A DNA stretch of 49,000 nt, taken from positions 1 to 49,000 of the forward strand of contig DRPN01000031.1 of the NCBI GenBank assembly GCA_011374625.1, read 5' to 3'. The position numbers and the translations under genes are program-made. The DNA comes from Bacteroidota bacterium. Lineage in GTDB: Bacteria; Bacteroidota; Bacteroidia; Bacteroidales; VadinHA17. Below, piece by piece: positions 9,015 through 16,750 of the stretch. The notes beneath the pieces are model-generated. The model was not told the origin of the DNA. It did not search any database and worked only from the letters and a program-made list of their open reading frames with translations. Position 1 is the first letter of the stretch, and every line of letters starts with the position of its first letter.

Positions 9015-10963
9015 CCTGCAGGTTTATCTTCGGAATCATTATATACTTTCTTTACGAAAACGTCCAGGTATCCTTTTTTCAATATTCTTTTCTTGACCTT
9101 TTCCGCTTCTTTCAGGGTTTTAAACTGACCAACCGTGTACCGGTAGAAAGCGTCTTTTCCATGGAGGATAACCACTCCCTGGAGATTTTTGAAATAGGAA
9201 ACATCAACAGGGTTCAGGAGAGCCATCACCTGAACGGTATAATACAAGACTTTTCGTCCTTGTTTATCAACGTAATCCGGATTCTTAATCATTACATTGG
9301 TTACAACCTTAAAGGTATCTGAGGTAGTAGTATCAGATCTTTGTACCCGTTGCTTTTCAGGTGTCCAGGAGGTGTCTTTGGCCAGATTGATGTTGCGGAC
9401 TATTTTCAGAGAAGGAGCTTCTTTCGTAATTACCAAAGTATCCTGAAAAGAAAGAATGCCTTTTCCGTTACAGTCAATCCGGTAAGTACCGGCCGGAATA
9501 TGGAAATAATACCAGCCGCTGTTGTAAGCAGGCACTCCGATATCTGTAGTATCCAGTGAGTTAATGTCAATGATTCGAATCCTGACATTGGAGTTAAGCA
9601 AAGGGTTGATAGAGTCATTGACACGTACGATTCCCATGACATCGAAAAGAGGACTTTCTTCAGCTTTCCCCAAAAAATCCAGACGGAAAATATTCATTTT
9701 CTTATAACCGTTCAGCAGGGAGATATAACCGGATTTTCCATTTCTGTATGGTTGGAAAAAGAAATCTTCGTCAGTGGTGCTGACGGGATAACCGATATTG
9801 TCCGGTTTTTTCCATCTGTCACCTTTGCGTTTCGAAACAAAAATATCATAGCCTCCCATATTGAAATGACCTTCGGACGAAAAGAACAACAGGGAATCAT
9901 TCATGGAAATAAAAGGGCTGTTTTCGTTATATTTTGTATTTATCACCGGACCGAGGTTTTTTGCCGAACCCCAATCACCTCCTTTTTCGCGATGGGATAC
10001 GTAAATGTCTAATTTCCCAAAGCCTCCTTCACGGTTGCTCGTAAAATACAATGTTGTCCCGTCTTTGCTGATAGAAGCATGGGATTCATAAAATTTCGTA
10101 TTGATATTCTTATTCAGTTTTTTGATCTTTGACCACTGGTTTCCATCAAAAGTGGATATGTAAATGTTTCCGACAAAGTTGTCTATTTTGTAAAGGTAGA
10201 GTTCAGTTCCGTCGTAATTCAGGCAGGAGGTGGAACAATCTTTCTCTGAACCTATTTCTGTAGTAATATCCACAGGGACCATCCATTGCCCATGTATTCT
10301 CTTTGTATAATAGACAACCATATCTTCCCCGAAATGGGCAGTGAAAGCCAGTGTGTTTCCATCTCCTGAGATCACAGGGTTCAGGTTGACAGAAGAAATA
10401 TTGATAGTATCTCCCAGATTGGTTTTCCTAATTTTCAGAGGATTTCCCATTAGTTTTTCTGCATTTTTGCAGGCAAGGATCTGCTGGTCCACAAAGTCTT
10501 CATTGACCATTTTGTTTTCAGAGGATAACTGTTTTTTGAAATATTTATATTTTTCGATGGCTTTATCCAGTTGATTGTTAATACGGTAGGCATTGCCCAG
10601 TTGAAAGAACACATCCAGTGGGGCCCTGGATTCTGAAAATTGATCTTCTTTGGCGTCATAACTGGCATTCCGGGAGGCTTTTTCGAGGTAAGGGATGGCT
10701 TTGTCTTTCTCATACGGGGTATTCAGGTAACAAACCCCGATCTTATACGCAATATTGGCATTGTCCGGCATGCTTTCATAAAGGATCAGGTATAAAGGAG
10801 TTGCCAGTTCATATTCTCCATAAAGAAAATGAGACTCTGCCTGAACAAAGAAATCTTTTAACTCCGATTTACTCTGTGCTCCAAGGGGACTTGAGGTCTC
10901 ATTCATAATAAGAAGCAACATTGCAAAGAAGAAAACTCTGGATAACACATAATAATGTTTCAT
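9011..10963 (-). CDS. PD40 array gene A: signal peptide, TPR, PD40/WD40-like propeller, CRD-like region, C-terminal SPOR domain
   Basis: 650 aa; SNREGGFGKLDIYVS and EGHFNMGGYDIFVSK blades; last ~80 aa (VLYYTVQVMALLNP...YRYTVGQFKTLKEAEKVKKRILKKGYLDVFVKKV) read as SPOR. Confidence 0.85.
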   Translation of the reverse strand: MKHYYVLSRVFFFAMLLLIMNETSSPLGAQSKSELKDFFVQAESHFLYGEYELATPLYLILYESMPDNANIAYKIGVCYLNTPYEKDKAIPYLEKASRNASYDAKEDQFSESRAPLDVFFQLGNAYRINNQLDKAIEKYKYFKKQLSSENKMVNEDFVDQQILACKNAEKLMGNPLKIRKTNLGDTINISSVNLNPVISGDGNTLAFTAHFGEDMVVYYTKRIHGQWMVPVDITTEIGSEKDCSTSCLNYDGTELYLYKIDNFVGNIYISTFDGNQWSKIKKLNKNINTKFYESHASISKDGTTLYFTSNREGGFGKLDIYVSHREKGGDWGSAKNLGPVINTKYNENSPFISMNDSLLFFSSEGHFNMGGYDIFVSKRKGDRWKKPDNIGYPVSTTDEDFFFQPYRNGKSGYISLLNGYKKMNIFRLDFLGKAEESPLFDVMGIVRVNDSINPLLNSNVRIRIIDINSLDTTDIGVPAYNSGWYYFHIPAGTYRIDCNGKGILSFQDTLVITKEAPSLKIVRNINLAKDTSWTPEKQRVQRSDTTTSDTFKVVTNVMIKNPDYVDKQGRKVLYYTVQVMALLNPVDVSYFKNLQGVVILHGKDAFYRYTVGQFKTLKEAEKVKKRILKKGYLDVFVKKVYNDSEDKPAG

Positions 10964-11015
10964 AAGCTTGAGATTTTAACCGGATGATATATACAAACCG
11001 TCTCCCACCATCATT

Positions 11016-12506
11016 TTACTTGGAATCATCGTCGGGTTTATATTCGTATAAGTAATTACCAGAATAAGAATAGTATCTGAATGTTTTTGTTCTGGGATCA
11101 TATATCACTCTGATTGCAATATCTCCCGTTCCTTTATCTTTGATAAGAATCTCAAAACCTTTGTCCCAGTCGACATTCAAGCCATGCATATCTATCTTGC
11201 CTTCGAATATACTAAATTGATTTTTTTTAGACGGCAGGATTTCGATTCTGTAAATATCTTTTTTCCCATATCCTTCAGGGGTTATTCTGGAAAGATAACC
11301 AGCCAAACCGTTCCTGACGGGGAAAAAGTAATTATTGTCGCGGGTTGTATTTATAGGAAATCCTATATTGGCGGGAGTGTTCCAGCCGTTGTTCTTCTTT
11401 TCGGAATAAAATATGTCATATCCGCCCATGTTGTAATGTCCTTCCGAGACAAAATAAATTCGTTTCTTGTCATCGGAAAGATAAGGCGCATCCTCATTAA
11501 AAGGGGTATTTATGGTTTTTCCCATGTTCTCGGGAGGACCCCATTCTCCGGAAGAAGAAAGACGGGACAGGTAGATGTCGAGTTTCCCATATCCTCCCCG
11601 CCGGTTGCTGGAGAAAAACAATGTTTTGTTATCGGGAGAGAGACTGGCATGGGCTTCCGCCCTACCTGAATTTATCTGATCGCTGAGTCTGATCATTTTG
11701 GTCCACATGCCATCTTTCCATTTGCTAATGTAAATATCCCTGTCATTACCTCTCCCTTTGATCAGGTATAGTGTCTTTTTATCAGCAGAGATATCTGAAG
11801 GATAAGCATCTCCATCGGATTCTACCTGGGGTGTGATGTTGATGGGTACTGTCCATTTTCCTCCTTCACGGCGTGACATGAAAATAGCATTGTAGAATTT
11901 TAGTTCGGTCATAAAGAAAATCGTGCTTTCGTCTCTCGATAATACAGGATAATAGTTATTGGTTCCTGTGTTGATGGGCTGGCCTAGATTATGTTCCTCA
12001 ATTTGTACGGGTATGTCCTGAATGATCTTGGCCTTTTCACAGGCCTTGATCTCATTATCCACAATATTTCGATTGTATTTATCATCAAAATCAGGCAGGG
12101 ACTTGAATTTTTGATAGGTTTCAAGGGCTTTGTCCAGTTCGTTGTTCATCCGATAAGCATTTCCAAGATAAAACAATGCATGCTCGGGAGCTTTTGTTTC
12201 TTTTGGGGATCTTTTTTTATACTTGGGGTTTATATCTTTTATGGCCTTCTCGAGGTACGGAATTGCCTTGGTTTCCTCTCCGAGGGTGTGGATGTAACAG
12301 TATCCGATCTTGTAATACAAATTTGCATTTTCGTATTTGGTACCAATGAGTTTCAAATAATCAAACAAGGCTTCCTGGTAATCTTCTCTAAAAAAGAAAT
12401 AATTTCCGTCATTGTAAAGAGTTTCCGGATCGATTTTCTCCTGAGCTTTGACAACAGAAAAAAAACCAGCAATAATAATGAATAGTAAACCTGACAGAAA
12501 TTTCAT
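11016..12506 (-). CDS. PD40 array gene B: signal peptide, TPR, PD40 propeller, no recognisable C-terminal anchor
   Basis: 496 aa; SSNRRGGYGKLDIYLS, EGHYNMGGYDIFYSEK; ends GNYLYEYKPDDDSK with no OmpA or SPOR domain. Confidence 0.85.
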   Translation of the reverse strand: MKFLSGLLFIIIAGFFSVVKAQEKIDPETLYNDGNYFFFREDYQEALFDYLKLIGTKYENANLYYKIGYCYIHTLGEETKAIPYLEKAIKDINPKYKKRSPKETKAPEHALFYLGNAYRMNNELDKALETYQKFKSLPDFDDKYNRNIVDNEIKACEKAKIIQDIPVQIEEHNLGQPINTGTNNYYPVLSRDESTIFFMTELKFYNAIFMSRREGGKWTVPINITPQVESDGDAYPSDISADKKTLYLIKGRGNDRDIYISKWKDGMWTKMIRLSDQINSGRAEAHASLSPDNKTLFFSSNRRGGYGKLDIYLSRLSSSGEWGPPENMGKTINTPFNEDAPYLSDDKKRIYFVSEGHYNMGGYDIFYSEKKNNGWNTPANIGFPINTTRDNNYFFPVRNGLAGYLSRITPEGYGKKDIYRIEILPSKKNQFSIFEGKIDMHGLNVDWDKGFEILIKDKGTGDIAIRVIYDPRTKTFRYYSYSGNYLYEYKPDDDSK

Positions 12507-12609
12507 GGATGGTTTATTTAGTCGAATTTAAAAAATTAATGTAAAAATACTAATAATATCTGATAAAATATTTTTCTTCCCGCGAAACAATTGGTCAAGC
12601 AAATTGTTT

Positions 12610-14607
12610 TTATTTTTTAATGAGCAACTCGGGAGGAATATTATATTTTACCTGAATCTGGTCTGCCGTGTTTCCTTTCATGCTAAATTCTACACGCCTG
12701 TTAAAGTGTCTGCCTGTAGGGTTGTCTGTACCGTCGGGGTTTTTATTGATGGTAACAGGCCTGCTCTCACCGTATCCGATGACAACAAGACGCGATGATG
12801 ATACCCCTCTCGAAACAAGGTGATTCTTAACGGAATTGGCCCTTTTCAGCGATAGTTTCCGGTTGTATGAGCAAGAACCGATGGCATCTGTATGACCTTC
12901 AATAGAAACCTGAACATTTGGGAGTACTTTGAGAATGTCAGCCATCTTATCCAACTTTAACCTGGCTGAAGAGGTAAGTGTGAATTTATTAAAATCAAAG
13001 TATACAGGAGAAATAATATACATCTCCTTATTTACTCTTTGTTCCGGAGCTGTATATGTCAATGGGATTTCCAGATTCTTTACCCGGTCTTCTTTTTGCA
13101 GGACTATCATCCTGGAATAAGGAGTGATTCCTTTTCCGTTCACGGTGATCCGGTAGGTACCGGCAGGGAGTTTTGTGTAAAATGTTCCGTCCTTGGAAAT
13201 ATAAGGTGTCAAAGTAGTAACTTTCCCGGTGATATCTTTAATATTTATTTTAATATCAGCGGGAAGAATCTGGTTGGGAGGCAGAATGAGGTTGCCGGAG
13301 AGAGCAACCGGCCGGGGGTGTTCAGGTGAGAAAAATTCGACAGAAGCTATGTAGGATTTTATTTCTTTTTCAATGAACCGGCGAGTAATATATCCTTTGA
13401 ATCCATGGTCCAGCGGACTAAAATAAAGATCGTCATCTGTAGTATTGAGAGGATAACCAAGGTTGACAGGTTCCTGCCAGGCTCCGTTTTCATATTTGCT
13501 GACAAAAACGTCAAAACCACCCATGCCGGGGTGGCCGTTAGAGCTGAAAAACAATTTTTTTCCGTCGGGAGTAAGAATCGCTGATTGTTCATCATAAGGC
13601 GTATTAATGGGACCGGGCAAAGGTTCGATGTTGTCCCATTTCCTTTCGGAAGATAGGGTAGCCGTGAAGATATCCAGAGATCCCGGACCACCACTGCGAT
13701 CGCTGACAAAATAAAGGATGTGACCATCAGGAGACAAGGATGCAAAAACCTCATTATGCAAAGAATTGACTTTTCCTTCAAGGGGTACGGCTTTTCCCCA
13801 TCTGTTACCTTCATGCCTGCTGATGAAAATATCCTTTTGACTTTTTCGGGGGACTGTCAGAAAAAGAATTGTCCCGTCATAATTCAGTGAAGATACCTCA
13901 TAGAAACCATCAGATTCAATGTCCATGGTGATATTTTTCGGATTGGTCCATGCTCCGTTTTCATATTTTGTAAAATAAACGGCATGGTAATATTTGGTAT
14001 CCACCATGAATACCATTTTCCCTCCGTTACCTGATATGGCCGGGTGATATACCATACGTCCCATTTTAAAAAGTTCGGGAAAAACAAACTCGACATCTCC
14101 CGGGTTATTCATCATTTTCCTGGCCGTTTCACAGCTCCTGATCCATCGTTCTACCAGGTTCTTGCTTTGTTTTTTTCGAAGCATCTTTTTATAACTGGTA
14201 TAAGCTGCCAATGCCTTATTCAATTCGTTGTTTATCTGGTAAGCCCTGCCAAGAAACAATATGGCTTCCAAAGGAGCACGGGTTTCCTGGAATAATTCTT
14301 TCTTGTATTTTCTGGATACATTCTGTGATGCTTTCTCCAGATATGGGATGGCTTTTATCTTTTCTCCCGGAATGTGAAGATAGGATATTCCCGTCAGATA
14401 TTGAATATTACTGTTATCCGGATACTTTTCTGCCAGCTTGAGGTATAAGGACAATGCTTTTTCATGCTTGTGATAAAGGCTCAGCAGATTGGCATTGTAA
14501 AAAATCTTTTCATCATCAATGATTTCCTGTGCATAAAGCGAGTTTCCTATTAATAATAAACTCCATATGATCTTGGTGAAAACCCCATTTTTTACCATGA
14601 CACACAA
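12610..14607 (-). CDS. PD40 array gene C: TPR, PD40 propeller, CRD-like region, OmpA family (PorE-like architecture)
   Basis: 665 aa; SDRSGGPGSLDIFTA, GHPGMGGFDVFVSK; C-terminal VSIEGHTDAIGSCSYNRKLSLKRANSVKNHL...FNRRVEF OmpA domain. Confidence 0.88.
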   Translation of the reverse strand: MCVMVKNGVFTKIIWSLLLIGNSLYAQEIIDDEKIFYNANLLSLYHKHEKALSLYLKLAEKYPDNSNIQYLTGISYLHIPGEKIKAIPYLEKASQNVSRKYKKELFQETRAPLEAILFLGRAYQINNELNKALAAYTSYKKMLRKKQSKNLVERWIRSCETARKMMNNPGDVEFVFPELFKMGRMVYHPAISGNGGKMVFMVDTKYYHAVYFTKYENGAWTNPKNITMDIESDGFYEVSSLNYDGTILFLTVPRKSQKDIFISRHEGNRWGKAVPLEGKVNSLHNEVFASLSPDGHILYFVSDRSGGPGSLDIFTATLSSERKWDNIEPLPGPINTPYDEQSAILTPDGKKLFFSSNGHPGMGGFDVFVSKYENGAWQEPVNLGYPLNTTDDDLYFSPLDHGFKGYITRRFIEKEIKSYIASVEFFSPEHPRPVALSGNLILPPNQILPADIKINIKDITGKVTTLTPYISKDGTFYTKLPAGTYRITVNGKGITPYSRMIVLQKEDRVKNLEIPLTYTAPEQRVNKEMYIISPVYFDFNKFTLTSSARLKLDKMADILKVLPNVQVSIEGHTDAIGSCSYNRKLSLKRANSVKNHLVSRGVSSSRLVVIGYGESRPVTINKNPDGTDNPTGRHFNRRVEFSMKGNTADQIQVKYNIPPELLIKK

Positions 14608-14647
14608 TTAAAATCCCGGATTCGTTTCGTAAGTGAAAGAATTACTT

Positions 14648-16642
14648 TTATTTAATCTTCAATTGATCCGGAACATTAATAGGTGCAGGTTTTATGGTAT
14701 TTACCGGAGACTTGACAACAGTTATTTCAACCCTCCTGTTAAGGGCACGTCCTTCGGGACAATCCCTGCCGTCCGGATAATGGTTGATAGCAATAAAATT
14801 TGTTTCTCCGGCACCTTTCAGGTTGTATCTGGCAGATGAAATCCCCGCTTTTTTCAGAACATTTGCCACAGCACGTGCCCTTCTCATGGACAGTCTGCGG
14901 TTGTAACCTGCAGTTCCTTTAGAATCAGCGTAACCGGTAATATTAATCACAAGTTCCGGATAATCTTTCATAATATTAGCGAGCCGGTTGACTTTACCCC
15001 TTTCCTTGTCAGAAAGACTGGCTTTGTCAAAATTAAAAAATATTACCGGGAGGTATTCGGCTTTTACAATTGGCACTGGTTCAAGCGTTACATCTTCACT
15101 GATACAGGAGACTGAATAATCTTCAGGTATAGAAATTTCCTTTCGGTTTTGTTGATAACTATTGGCTTGCAATGTTAAAACATAATTTCCTTTCGGAAGC
15201 CTTGCCGAAATATTATATTTTTCTGAAGGCGCAATGGAAGTTTCTTTTATAATCTCACCTGTTTTTTTGTTCCTGAGTACAATAAGAATAGGATTATTAT
15301 AGGTTTCGGGTTTGTTTTTCAGATGAACGGTTCCTGTGAGTTGTATGGGCCTGGGGTTAATATCAGAGTAAAATTCAACACGGAAAATATCTTTGTTTCC
15401 AATGCTTTTAACCGGGTCAAACATCGAGTAATACCCATAAACTTCGGCAATTATGGGTACAAAGAAGAGATCATCGTCAGTTGAATTAATCGGATAACCA
15501 ACATTTCGGGGTTTGGACCATGTTCCGTTCTTTTGCAACTCAGAGTAGAAAATATCAAAGTTCCCCATGCTGTTATGCCCCTGCGAGCTGAAATAAAGAG
15601 TTTTTCCGTCTTTTGACAAAAACGGAGTTTCTTCATTGAACTCTGTATTTATGGTAGATCCCAGATTGTTGGCAGGTCCCCATTCTCCGACTTTCTCATC
15701 AAAATGTGAGGTGTAAATGTCCAGTCCCCCATAACCTCCTTTACGGTTACTTGTGAAATAGAGAGTCTTGCCGTCAGGAGATAGAGTAGCACTCGATTCC
15801 CAGTATTTGGTATTAATATTTTTTCCGAGTTTCTCGGCTTTGGTCCATTGACCGTCTTTCAAATGGCTCACCCAGATATCACTGTTGAAACGGTCATTTC
15901 TGGACATGAAAAGGGTTTTCCCATCAAAAGAGATACCGGCAGGATACAGATCTCCGTCCGATTGAATTTCAGGGGTTATATTTCTGGGAGTGCTCCATCC
16001 AGTATTGGACTTTCGTGTATAAAATACGGCATCATAGAATTTAAGCCTGGTAACATATACCAACGTTGATTCATCTCCTGAAACGACAGGGTCAAAATTG
16101 GCACCGGTGTTATTGATATTCTTTCCGACATTTTCCAAACTGACAGCTACAGGATGAGCCATAAAATTACGAGCCCTTTCAATGGCAGCAATCTCTTGTT
16201 TAACAAAATCATAGTCCAGAGTATCTGTAGGATCCACATATTTCAAATATTTTTCAAAATAAGTTTTGGCATCTTCAAAGCGGTATTGAAGTAAATATGC
16301 TGTACCCAGAAAGAAGAAAGCGTCCTGGGGAGCTTTGTTTTCTTTTACATTTCCTTCTTTATACTTATCCGTCGTTTTCTTAACCGCTTTTTCCAGATAT
16401 GGGATTGCCTTTTCTTTCTGTCCTGGGATATTCAGGTAACAGATACCCATTCGGTAGTTAATATTGGCGTTTTCAGGGTCAACCTTGTAAACTTTTTTGT
16501 ATCCCTCCAGGGCATCCGGATAGGATTCCAGAGCCAGGAAATATTCCCCATCCATGAAAGCTCTCTTAACCTCCTTGGAATATTGGGAATATGCCGAAAG
16601 CAATGAAAACAGAAAAAGGGTAAGTACGATAACTCTTTTCAT
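14648..16642 (-). CDS. PD40 array gene D: TPR, PD40 propeller, CRD-like region, OmpA family (PorE-like architecture)
   Basis: 664 aa; SNRKGGYGGLDIYTS, QGHNSMGNFDIFYSE; INITGYADSKGTAGYNRRLSMRRARAVANVL...LNRRVEI OmpA domain. Confidence 0.88.
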   Translation of the reverse strand: MKRVIVLTLFLFSLLSAYSQYSKEVKRAFMDGEYFLALESYPDALEGYKKVYKVDPENANINYRMGICYLNIPGQKEKAIPYLEKAVKKTTDKYKEGNVKENKAPQDAFFFLGTAYLLQYRFEDAKTYFEKYLKYVDPTDTLDYDFVKQEIAAIERARNFMAHPVAVSLENVGKNINNTGANFDPVVSGDESTLVYVTRLKFYDAVFYTRKSNTGWSTPRNITPEIQSDGDLYPAGISFDGKTLFMSRNDRFNSDIWVSHLKDGQWTKAEKLGKNINTKYWESSATLSPDGKTLYFTSNRKGGYGGLDIYTSHFDEKVGEWGPANNLGSTINTEFNEETPFLSKDGKTLYFSSQGHNSMGNFDIFYSELQKNGTWSKPRNVGYPINSTDDDLFFVPIIAEVYGYYSMFDPVKSIGNKDIFRVEFYSDINPRPIQLTGTVHLKNKPETYNNPILIVLRNKKTGEIIKETSIAPSEKYNISARLPKGNYVLTLQANSYQQNRKEISIPEDYSVSCISEDVTLEPVPIVKAEYLPVIFFNFDKASLSDKERGKVNRLANIMKDYPELVINITGYADSKGTAGYNRRLSMRRARAVANVLKKAGISSARYNLKGAGETNFIAINHYPDGRDCPEGRALNRRVEITVVKSPVNTIKPAPINVPDQLKIK

Positions 16643-16750
16643 TGTATATGAAATTTTCTCATTTTAACAAATTTAGAAATAAAATTGTAAAAAAGATATA
16701 AATGATTAAAAATCTTTTGAAAAATCCTGTATCAGTCTCAACTTTTCTTT

